Shown here: positions 25,532-64,000 of the stretch, in pieces
Layout: the number at the start of each line of letters is the position of its first letter
Numbering within the stretch: position 1 is the first letter of the stretch
Assembly (NCBI GenBank): GCA_030762175.1
Contig: CM060833.1
Location: 169,770,501-169,834,500, forward strand
DNA length: 64,000 bases
Reading direction: 5' to 3'
Origin: Metallyticus violacea
Lineage: Eukaryota > Arthropoda > Insecta > Mantodea > Metallyticidae
Made by a program: the position numbers and the translations under genes
The notes under the pieces: model-generated
Seen by the model: only the letters and a program-made list of their open reading frames with translations
Database searches by the model: none
Told to the model about the DNA's origin: nothing

Positions 25532-25725
25532 TCGGTCCTGGTGACCATACTTGCCTCGTAGACCCAAGATCGCGGATTTAATCCCGACCATGGTCGTAGA
25601 TTTACGGCACGAAAAAGAACCTAAAACCTGAAAGAATAGGCCTCTCAGCAAAATTTATTCTGAATTAAATGGAACACTGATGAGACCTGAGATGTTAAAG
25701 AGCATCCGTAAATAAGCCAAAGAAA
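25532..25725 (+). mobile_element. SINE family A, copy 3 (internally deleted)
   Basis: The head (GTGACCATACTTGCCTCGTAG) and a decayed B box (GCGGATTTAATCCCG) are followed directly by TTTACGGCAC, GGCCTCTCAGC and GTTAAAGAGCATCCGTAAAT; the middle spacer is missing. Same orientation as ck. Confidence 0.82.
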
Positions 25726-28454
25726 CAAAATTAAGTAATTAAAAGTTCTCGTATATCTCTAGAAGGGATAAAATGGATGTATAAAATGCAGCAATGAACT
25801 ACACACATCAAAAGCAACTGCGGTGCTCTGTGCATTTGAAAAAGATGTCTAATGATGTGTTTCCACAGGATGTGTTGGAAAGGAAACGAGAGATAGACCA
25901 GTGTGGACGGGGATGGAAAGCACCATTTTTATATAGATATAAAGATATAGAGCTGAGAAGAAGCAGAACATGTGCAAGTATAGTAAAACAAAATGATAAC
26001 ATTTGCACAAGTCAATTCTTAAAGCACATCTGCTAGTCTTAAAATGTTAAAAAAAGTTAAACCGCTTCAAACGGTGATTTGAGCTCTTGACTTGCTGCTT
26101 TTGAAATCAAGCTTTGCTTCTAAGATATAACTGCGATATAAATGCCCGTTGATAAAAATCGGTGATAGAGTTAATGGACGTCGTTAATGAAGACAAATGT
26201 GTCATATTTTGGCGATAACGTAGTAATGGGAGATAAAGGAGAAGTGATCAGTTGTGTGCATGAAGAGCCTCCATTTTCTCGGCAGCACGATGGCTACAAG
26301 ACGCGTTTCTCTCATGGGTAAGATACAAAACTCAGTATGTCGTATTCTTAGATTTCAACGGTTTTCGCTGTTATGCTTATGAGCTTCAAGTAGTTTTGTC
26401 TTGTTGTTGTTGTTGTTGTTGTTGTTGTTATTATTGCTGTTGTGGATAAACGTTCCGCACCTAATGAAGAGGTCTGGGATGATGAATGAAATTAATTGAC
26501 ACAAATGAGCCCGAAGTCATTGTCTTTTTCAGGACAAGAGAAAACTCGGGATAGTAAAAACCTTGCTCTTGCAACTTTGTTCCAATGAGAAACTGGTTAG
26601 TTGATTACTGCAAGAGCAATGGCGGTGAACAAAAACACACTGGGAATATTCCAAGTTTTCAACTTTTAGCAGATTCTACTTCTTGTTGAAGCTTGTCCTT
26701 GTAGTGGAAAACAAATAGCTCACTTCTCTGGAACTCTGCATAAGGTTGGCAGCTTTTTCGCTAATTCATTCTCTTGTAAATTTGCGGAAGGACATTCAAG
26801 TACTCGGAGAAACCGTGCCAGGTGCTGTTTTCTCTCTCACACAAATTTCACGTCCTACTCTGGAGTGAAACCTGGAATCGCTGAGCCGCAGACTCGTGAA
26901 ATTTGATCCTTGTTTAATGTGCATTTTAAAATAAATGTCATACGGTAGACCTGGGTTCATCCAAATGCTAATAATATTGCAAAATAAAAGATAAGGGGGG
27001 GGGATCTAAACTCTCTCCAAAATAAGCTTTATTTAACATTTTTCAAGAAAAACATATAGGTATAGGCTTTCAGATATGTATTTCCCACTTTAAAATATTG
27101 TAATTAGTAAAACATCCACAAAAAGTACGTATATAGAAACTGGAAGTCTAAAGGAACCTAATTATCTAAATTAATAATTATTTTTGGCATTAGTTATAAA
27201 CCTTGACCGCCCACGCGGTGTTTTATATCTCGGCCACGCCCTTTCTTCATTTCGCTCCCTAAAATGTGTATACGATTTTATTTTATAGAAGATACCGGAG
27301 TTGTCTTTCTAAGGGTAAAACAGATTAAGTTCGGCCACCATAATGTTCCTGATTTTATTGCAAATGTTTATTCTTTACGTTATAAAATCCACACTACCAC
27401 AGTGCTAGTTCCGATAGTGATTTTTTTGACGAAAAGTTCGAGATCGCGCCAAAATTGTGTAATGTTTTTTGTTAAATTTTGCTCTTTTTGCTTAGCACTA
27501 AACCGGTAGATTTATATTTGTGTGTCATTAATGAATTGCAGTTATAGGGGGAAGCAGTTGATCAGGAAAGTTGCTAGTAAATTGCCCATACGTCAATTTG
27601 GTTTAATTTTTAAAACAAAGCTAGACTGAGTTCATACTCAAAGAATCTGTCAATTGGAACTGGAGTTGCTGCAGACTCGTAGATAGTCTCAAATCTTAAG
27701 ACTGTTTACACAAAATAAACTTTCATCGACGGATGAAAATAAAAAAAGTTGCCATATTTTGTATCTTTCGTCTAGACATCTACAGAGATATTTCAAATGT
27801 CGCAGTTATAAAGCTAACTCTAATACATTACATTTATCTTGACAAATTTTAACGGTCAAATAAGAAAATGTACTTTAGATAATTTTTTACTTTTGGTATA
27901 TTTAATTAATAAAAAAAGAACAACCAATATCAGTTGCTGAAAGACTAACCATAATTGAGGTGTTTTGCGAACTTAGCATTTTTTTAATTTAAATTCAAGT
28001 GGATACAAAGTAAGGAAAAATGGGGAAAATATAATTATTAGTACTACACATTCTTTATAAAATATAATTCCAAGAAAAATATTAAATACTAAAAAAATGT
28101 GTGAAACTTTCATAAATCTTGCAAGGAATTCTTCGTTGCTGACGTCGCTGTTTTGATGGGAAACATTTTGTTGTGTTGCCTGGTGAAAGAAGAGTTCTCA
28201 CTCACTATACGAGTGCTGTTGAAGTGTAGGAATTTGATTTACAAAATACTTCTCCAAGTATGCCGTCAGACATTCCCTATATTATTGTTCTCATTGAATT
28301 TGGCGTCATTTCTTTTTTTTTATGTCCTCCTGACACTAAGTAAAACTCTTTCATTTGGCTCTGATGATGTCCTCAAACTTCTGTTCTAAAATATTCCATC
28401 ATGGACTCGTCCAAAAGTTAATTTGTTTTGAGCTTCGAGTTTTATGTTTTCGAA
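25726..28454. other. Non-coding sequence
   Basis: (GTT)n at 26401-26429 and a 9-G run at about 26995-27003. Open frames at 25794, 27264 and 28153 (+) have no recognisable domain. Confidence 0.4.
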
Positions 28455-28665
28455 ATTGCACCGTCCTCACTGACTGAGGTTTTTTTCCAGGTTTTCCTCA
28501 GTCCTCATAAATGGCAAATGTCGGGGAGGTACCCTAAACTTAGGCCTGGAACGATTCCTTCCTTAAAAATAAATCCTATCCCAATATACAATTTCATTTC
28601 ATGTATCATCACTGCCCATCGCCTGTGGTGCCTCTGTAGTAAAAACGGGCGTTAAACACTGTTCA
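28455..28665 (+). mobile_element. SINE family B, 5'-truncated
   Basis: Starts at CCGTCCTCACTGACTGAGG and runs through TTTTCCAGG, GGGGAGGTACCCTAAAC and CTTAGGCCTGGAACG to AAAAACGGGCGTTAAACA. The tRNA-like head is missing. Confidence 0.88.
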
Positions 28666-29420
28666 TTATATTGAATTTATTGATAACTACACTATTTCAA
28701 CTAATGCATAAATTTTATAATTATTAATAAAATAGACTTAACACTTTAAAACTAGTCACGTTAACGAGATGAGGCAGGGTTTTCGGCAATATCTAAAGGT
28801 TCTAGCCCCTGTTTCTAATGATTGGCATTCCCTCTTTGAATTTCCAGAGGAGAAAAGGCTTTCCTTTCACCCTCACGCTTTGTTTACTTGTCTAAACTAT
28901 CTACCATAATTATTAACAAAGGCAGTATACTTTTCGCAAACTTATTACCGTCATATATTCTACATTTCTTCTAGTGGGATTCATAGCATCGACATCGTTA
29001 AGAATCCATGAAATGCACCGATAACCGAACTTCTAATTTGTTTCTGCAGTTCTTTTTATCTCTCTCATGTTCAATTTCTTCTTAATTCTTCCTAAACATT
29101 CATCTAATTTTGCTTCTCGCATATCCTCTAACTGCCAACATTTTAACTGCAATAATGTCAGCTTTCATTTGGGATCCCGGATAGCTTTTCGTGTGACTTT
29201 GAAATGAAAGATGACATTGTTGTTGCGGTTAAACAGAGGATATGAGAGGAGCAAATTTGAATCTTTAGGAAGAGTTAAGGAGAAATGATAAGGAATCTTT
29301 ACACTGCATCAAACAGTGAAACTCCCTTCTGCTTCCCTGCACATAACTTTACATTACTCATTTTAGAAACAACACATCCTTGCAATTCTTCCTTTCAAAA
29401 TATTCCTCTCCACCCCATTC

Positions 29421-29471
<51 letters not shown>

Positions 29472-31200
29472 CCCTTCCTGTCTATTCTATTCTTCTTCTA
29501 ATCTTCCTCAAAAATGCATTATTTTCTCCTTTTTGCTACACATCTTCGTTACAAATGCCAGTACTACTTATAATCCTTTCAATCAACTATTAGTATTCAC
29601 CCTTACTGTTTGAAAGTTCATATATATACATTAATTATATCGTATTTTAATCTTATATTTCAGAATTCGTTTTGGCTGGTTATATAGGTCATAGATCGTT
29701 ATACAAGGTTCTACATTGTTGGAGAAGGATCAGGACGTATTGTAAAGTTCGATGATATTCCTGAGGCTTCTGCAACATTTCAGCTTCAGATTGTTTATGA
29801 AGGTTCTATAATGTTCTGGATAATTCTAGAGTGCTTCAAAAGACTTCAGTTTTGCAAGTGAACTTCGCGGGGCATATCTGAAAGGTTATATCTCTTCGAA
29901 TATTGGGTAACCTTGACAATGATTCAATACCACGAATAATAATTCACAATTGAATGTAAATTAGTTGCAAATTTAACTGATTTAAAAATGAGTGCACTTA
30001 TGATTATAATATATTGACAATTATTAGCTATGCATCCCCAATTATTATTATTATTATTATTATTATTGTTGTTATTATTATTATTAATTTTAGATTAGTT
30101 TATTACGAAACAAATTCAAAATGGTTGTTTCAGAATTTAAAATAAGAAATATCTTTATATACTGATAATCAAATTTATTGGCATTTTACCGCGACTTGAA
30201 ATAAACGATGTCACTGTTGAGGAGTGAATTTTTATCAGTATAATCAGTTGATTTGGTTTTGAGAATTCGTTGTGTAGGGCGAAGTGGCCTCGGAGAGAAA
30301 GAGAAAGATCTGTTGCCACGTTGTACTTATAAGTCCTTTGTTCACAAAATATGGTCGTGTTAGTTATTTAATCACTCGTTAGGATGCATAGTATGGTGCT
30401 CTCGAAGCCGATACCCTTCAAAGCGCGGGATGTTCTATTCACACTGACTCGCTATAAATTCAAATTATTTTTATCACCGAGATAACGATGTCCCATTTAT
30501 TTTGCTCACGCAAAATAACGTTTTTCTGATGTGTCAAATGGAAAATTGTTTCAAACAAAAGTTTTTTTAACGTCATGGCGGACTTCTTGGGGGTATACTT
30601 TTTTATATTTCCGTTAAGTTAGGAAATACGGGATAGAACTTTGGGTTTTAAATGGTACCATGTACATTTACACTCTGCAAGAGCTATTAAACAATGTATC
30701 ACACTATCATTTATCAGAAAACAGTAGATGTGCCAGTAGAAATCGAACTGTTTCATGTCTTGGTTGTACAAATTATTTATCTAAGGTAGTTCTGGGTTTC
30801 GTTAAGAATTTCCATTTATGTAAACACAGGTGCCCTGAGAGGGAGATGGTGCAAGACACCCAGCTTCCTCCCGCTCAATTGCTTTAGCTTAAAATGTAAT
30901 GCAGTCATTCATCAGAGTGAGTTATTTATCTTACAAGATGTACCTACACGTATGACTGCTGAACTACGGAGAATGTAAGTTAGCAAAGCAAATAATGATC
31001 TATTCAAAAGGTTTCATTATTTAGTTAAACAAATGCGCCGTAGTAAATTTAAATGTATCATTTCCATATGTACTGTTTTCTTGGCTAAAATGGTACAATG
31101 TGATACTTTTGTGAATAAGTCTGAGAGGGTATGTGTATTCTTGATAAAATGAACATGCTGCCATTATATATACATTAAGTTTAGGAATACACACACACAC
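28666..31200. other. Non-coding sequence upstream of the ck start exon
   Basis: (ATT)n at 29422-29470 and an (ATT)n-rich stretch at about 30042-30085. No gene, promoter or leader exon could be supported, although the ck 5' leader must start in this region or further left. Confidence 0.4.
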
Positions 31201-31207
31201 ATGTATA

Positions 31208-31260
<53 letters not shown>
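31201..31260 (+). repeat. (AT)n microsatellite before the ck start exon
   Basis: About 60 bp of almost pure AT, just over 90 bp before the splice acceptor at 31355. Confidence 0.97.
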
Positions 31261-31264
<4 letters not shown>

Positions 31265-31355
31265 AAAGAAATTCTGTGTTGAGGAACTTATTCACTTGCT
31301 TGTCCCTCTTGTATAAAATGACGAAGGTCATTAAACTAAATTTCTGTTGTTTCAG

Positions 31356-31378
31356 ATTGGATCGGATGCGGCCAAGCG

Positions 31379-31396
<18 letters not shown>
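31356..31396 (+). CDS. ck: ck exon with start codon (coding part 31379-31396, residues 1-6)
   Basis: The exon follows a polypyrimidine tract and TTTCAG acceptor ending at 31355 and ends at a GTAAGC donor (31397). The ATG at 31379 encodes MVIVTR, the expected myosin VIIa N-terminus, and has G at -3 and G at +4, a good initiation context. An upstream out-of-frame ATG lies at 31366 with C at -3 and C at +4. Because an acceptor precedes the exon, the 5' leader must begin in another exon further upstream, which I could not locate. An (AT)n run lies about 100 bp before the exon. Confidence 0.9.
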
Positions 31397-60733
<29,337 letters not shown>

Positions 60734-60915
60734 GTAAGTGAGCCATACTTAAATTTTCTCTTTGATCAGTACCTAATATAATTTAGTTTCTTGTTTGTGA
60801 TCCAAGAACAAGGTTATCATTAAATCTTGTACTTACGAAGCTGTTGACAATGGAGTGGCAATATAACTTCAACTTATGTATTCACTTTTTTACACTTTAC
60901 TCCATTCACTTACAC

Positions 60916-60964
60916 AAAAGTAAGACACGTTTCGGGAGAATCTCTCCCATCTTCAGTTGCTTAC
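60916..60964 (-). ncRNA. Hammerhead-like motif, foldback left arm
   Basis: On the minus strand: CTGAAGA (60956-60950), one T, perfect helix GGGAGA/TCTCCC (loop GAT), GAAA immediately after, C, loop GT, then GTC (60926-60924), the preferred cleavage triplet. Helix I forms five of six pairs: GTAAGCAA side against TTACTTTT. All invariant core bases are present; the only departure is the unpaired T after CTGAAGA. Confidence 0.5.
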
Positions 60965-60989
60965 TGAACCGCCGTTACTCGAAACTATC

Positions 60990-61036
60990 ATAGCAACTGA
61001 AGATGGGAGAGATTCTCCTGAAATGTGTCTTACTTT
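60990..61036 (+). ncRNA. Hammerhead-like motif, foldback right arm
   Basis: CTGAAGA (60997-61003), T, helix GGGAGA/TCTCCT with one G-T pair, GAAA (61020-61023), T, loop GT, GTC (61027-61029). It is the inverted partner of the left-arm motif with two C-to-T changes, so probably less stable. Confidence 0.42.
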
Positions 61037-61599
61037 TGTGTAAGTGAATACATAAGTTGAAGGTTATGATTATTGTATGTATATAGTTTTGTTCTTTAAG
61101 TTGTATCAATGCTGAATTTTTTAATATATAACTGTAGTTATATAATAATTAGCTTAGAAAATCAACAAGATTTCCCAAAAAATGCCTCAAACACTGTTTT
61201 CATGATCACTAATGAATGTACTTTTGTTCCTGAGTCAGTATACATGGCACCCATTTTGCACAGACTTTCAACATGCTTAATTGCTTTGCTAAGATGTAAT
61301 AAACATGTCCTGTTGAGATGTCCTTAATATGACTATTTATTTTTTACTCCCTAACCTTCTAACATCATATCTTGGATTTTGTTAATAGTTTGTTAATTTG
61401 TTACTTGAATGGGCATGTAATGCTGGGGTCATCTTTAATGCTTTCACTAACCATGTTTGAATATTGTAGCCCACAGTTTCCCATGAGAGCAGATTCTCCT
61501 AAAGTAAAGTCTGTAATTATTTTCATTTCAGTTGGAGTCATACTTTGTTTTCTCAAAATATTTAATAGCTGTTAAGTTAAAATTTGTCTATCTTAAAAA

Positions 61600-63760
61600 A
61601 TTGTTTCACATAGCATTCTAAAATTAAATTCATGCAGAAACTCTTGGATAGAAGATAATACAAATTCACTCATATAGTTACAAAGAACTTTCTTAGTCGT
61701 CTTTTTTATCTAATTTTAGGAGAGATGAAGAAAGAGTGTTGTTTGAACCAAGGACTAATTTCCTAGCTTGTTTTTGTCCAGGATAGGTTTGTCACATAAT
61801 TTGGCATTTTTTCCCAATTCATATTTTTATCACTGTCTTAGCAGTATGTATACTGATTCCAACCACAGGTTCAGGCCCAACAAAGGCTGTAGCAGTACCC
61901 TTTATATCAGCTGATTTACATTTTCATATTTTCATTCTGATAAATGCCCTGATGCCCTGGCAACCGCCACAGTTCAAGCCAGTTGTGAGAAGTCAGGGGA
62001 GTCAGGGAATTTTGGCATTCCTATACCAGTTTTGATTTTACCTGGTCAGAAAGAAGTACTTTTAAAGCACTTTGACTATATGTGAAAATGAGAATTTGTT
62101 TACTGTGGTAAACTTTCTCAAGTCCTATAAAAGCATAGTTCAGGATAGCAAAAACTTCTGTCTGAAAAACTATGCAACATTTCCCAAGACTTATATTGAT
62201 ATTTGTCCTTGGAAATACGCCATATATGCCTGGGTGGCTGAATTGTGTTCGTATGGCGTCCATTGGTGAACTACATAAGTTGGTTACACCCTTTTTTCAA
62301 GTGTAATTCCTTCCATCCAGTCTTCTCAAGATCCAAGAGTTATCTTAAATGGAGAGGGAGAACAAACTGGGTATTCATTAGGTCAGAACTGATGCTCAGT
62401 ACTGGAATATTCAGGAAATTTAGAATGGAGATGTGTCCAGTTTTATTGTACATCTGCTTCTCCAACTTTTTTTTTTTTGAATGGTGTTTAATGCCCATTT
62501 TTACTGCCAAGACACCACAGGCCTTGGACATTGATGATACACGAGAGATGAAATGGTAAATTGGGAAATGATTTCTTTCCTTTTTTTTTGTTGTTCTTAT
62601 TTTTTTTTTGTAAAGGAAGGAAGCATTCCAGGCCTAAGTTTAGGGTATCTCCCTAGCATTTGCCATTTATGAGGGCTGAGGAAAACCTGGAAAAAACCTA
62701 AGTCAGGGAGGACGGTCTTGGCGGCATTGAAATCCCAGACCTCCCGCTCAAGAGTCTGCTCCTTAACAACCTCGGCCACGTGTGACAGTTTCTCCAACTT
62801 CATGTCTGCACCAAGTGGTATGCAGTAAGCCTAGTTTCCGCTTGTAAATAGGTGTCCATGGGAAGAAGACCTGGTAAAGGCTCTAGTGCAATGATTAAAG
62901 TAGTTATTTAGGCACCTGTGTCTAAAGACCCCTTTATCACAGATATAGCTTGGTAAATTTACCTGCTATAGCAGTTTGTAATGCTTTCTACCATCAGATA
63001 ATGGCACCAAAAGATATCTGATACCTGACCATTGCAAGATATATTATCTATATGACCATTCCAGCTCGGATTCTTATCCAATGTAAGACTTAGATATTTA
63101 ATTGACTCAGAATATTCCAGGATTGCAAATCCTAGTTTTAAATTTCCTAGGCCTTTAAAATCCCTCCTGTTAGTAAATTAAACAACTGTTTTCTAGAATT
63201 AATAGGTAGACCCTCCTGCATGCACCAGCTATGAATTTTTCTTAGCCTGCACTTCATCATGTCTGAGACAGTATTGGGAAATTTCCCAAAAATAAACAGC
63301 GCTATGTTATCCACATAGCCTTGTAAGTAATAGCCCTCCTAGGTCATTTCTTTTAGTAGATCGTCCACCATGAGACTCCAGATTAAAGGGGAGAAAACTC
63401 CCCACTGTGGGCAACATCTTGTGATGATCCCTTTCATTTCTCAATAAGGCCAGCAGTAATATTTCTGTTCCTGAGCGTGGAATTTATCCAATTGTACAGA
63501 TTGTCATTAACTCCATGTTTCTGTGCAGCCAAAACCATAGATGTCAGAGGCATCATCAAAAGCAACCTCTATATCTAGAAAGGCCTATTAAGTCTATTTC
63601 CTTCCTAGCCATTGTTCATTTTTGGGATTATGCTGGAAAATCTAACATACTTCTCCACAGTTTCTTTAAAAACATAGTGGCAGTTCTGTTTTGTACCATT
63701 GTCACTATACATGCTGCACTTTCCATGCTCCAGAACAAAATGCCTTCTACTGTATAGTTG
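61600..63760 (-). mobile_element. LINE relic: reverse transcriptase and RNase H, interrupted by SINE B
   Basis: Minus-strand segments, in order: SPLIWSLMVDDLLKEMT near 63370 (family GGVLSPLLWSLVVDDLL), GYVDNIALFIFGKFPN near 63300 (catalytic YxDD box, second Asp changed to Asn), WCMQEGLPIN near 63210, then YLSLTLDKNPSWNGHI near 63060. After the SINE B insertion (62469-62795) comes an RNase H domain: GKCCIVFQTEVFAIL and LIFTYSQSALKVLL at 62021-62190, then GHQGIYQNE in another frame near 61950. This layout suits an RNase H-bearing LINE clade such as I or R1-like. Many stops; inactive. Confidence 0.8.
62469..62795 (-). mobile_element. SINE family B nested in LINE relic
   Basis: Minus strand: head GGCCGAGGTTGTTAAGGAGC, CTCTTGAGCGGGAGGTCTGG, TTTTTTCCAGG, GGGAGATACCCTAAAC and AAAAATGGGCATTAAACACC with a T-run at 62469 marking the A tail. 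A T-rich expansion (62577-62612) interrupts it. Where the copy at 39479 has CpG, this one mostly has TG or CA. Confidence 0.9.
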
Positions 63761-64000
63761 TCATTTTCACAATTAATTCTATGCTACTATCTAGTGCATT
63801 GTAAGGAAGTCTTCATGTGTATTTCATTAGAGAATTTCTGTTTTGTGCCATATTCAGAATGGTCAATTTCAGTACATAGTTTGCAAGTTGCTAACTTTAA
63901 AACCTATGAATATTTGGTAATAGTTTTTTCAGATAATCATCATATAATTCTAATTCAATGCACTTCATTTCTGTTCTAAAATTTTGTTTTATCCATTAAA

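Larger units (their letters stand above)
60863..61068. mobile_element. Foldback element with two outward-facing hammerhead-like motifs
   Basis: Arms 60907-60961 and 60992-61046 are near-perfect inverted repeats around a ~30-bp loop. Both continue outward as CAACTTATGTATTCAC (60870-60884) against its complement (61047-61063); the left side has an extra ~23 bp. No coding sequence. The arrangement equals that of the Penelope-like element at 52215-53123 without its interior. Confidence 0.8.
60734..64000 (+). other. ck: ck intron 8, incomplete
   Basis: Starts GTAAGT; no following exon is found before the window ends. Holds a foldback element (60863-61068) and a long LINE relic with a nested SINE B. 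61069-61600 and 63761-64000 show no recognisable feature. Confidence 0.85.

Noticed and set aside
28670..31355. A promoter or leader exon for ck
   Set aside because: TATA-like and initiator-like matches are too common in AT-rich DNA to support a call.
60740..64000. A ninth ck coding exon
   Set aside because: No frame encodes the expected STLSRDQ or DVRDAFVKGIYG segment; the gene continues beyond the window.

Overview
This is insect nuclear DNA: AT-rich, packed with SINE, LINE, mariner and Penelope-like debris and many microsatellites. It holds one recognisable host gene, the 5' part of the myosin VIIa heavy-chain gene (crinkled, ck, in Drosophila; MYO7A in vertebrates), on the + strand. The exons match remembered Drosophila ck closely. 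The large introns and repeat load suggest a big-genome, probably hemimetabolous (cockroach-like) insect; that placement is an inference.

Layout. 1-31355 is upstream or 5' non-coding DNA with no convincing host exon. It holds a tandem array of ~140-bp units (about 2350-3700), SINEs, three related mariner relics, a foldback element (24172-24813), an inverted duplication (8185-8900) and a GC-rich hairpin (9348-9421). The ck start codon is at 31379 in a short exon that follows a splice acceptor, so at least one upstream non-coding exon should exist. Eight coding exons follow (31379-31396, 41610-41723, 46321-46467, 49336-49520, 54023-54144, 55732-55988, 57217-57382, 60603-60733). All splice phases agree. 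They join into 380 codons: the SH3-like N-terminus and the first half of the motor head, including the P-loop and switch I. The gene runs off the right edge inside intron 8.

The introns carry most of the interesting material. Intron 4 holds a GIY-YIG fragment of a Penelope-like element between ~300-bp inverted arms. Intron 5 holds a 1.15-kb mariner with terminal inverted repeats. Intron 2 holds an internally deleted mariner with TIRs and flanking TA. Introns 6 and 7 hold LINE C-terminal relics. Intron 8 holds a foldback element and a LINE relic (reverse transcriptase plus RNase H) interrupted by a SINE. Four hammerhead-ribozyme-like motifs (CTGANGA, helix, GAAA, then a G-U-H triplet) lie in the Penelope-like arm, in the foldback and in intron 7.

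CpG density changes sharply along the window: 23 CpG in 9001-9600 against 1 in 58801-59400. The depleted part coincides with the ck gene body from about intron 2 onward, as expected from germline gene-body methylation. No previously undescribed multi-gene system was found. The Penelope-like/hammerhead-like elements and the CpG boundary are the best leads.
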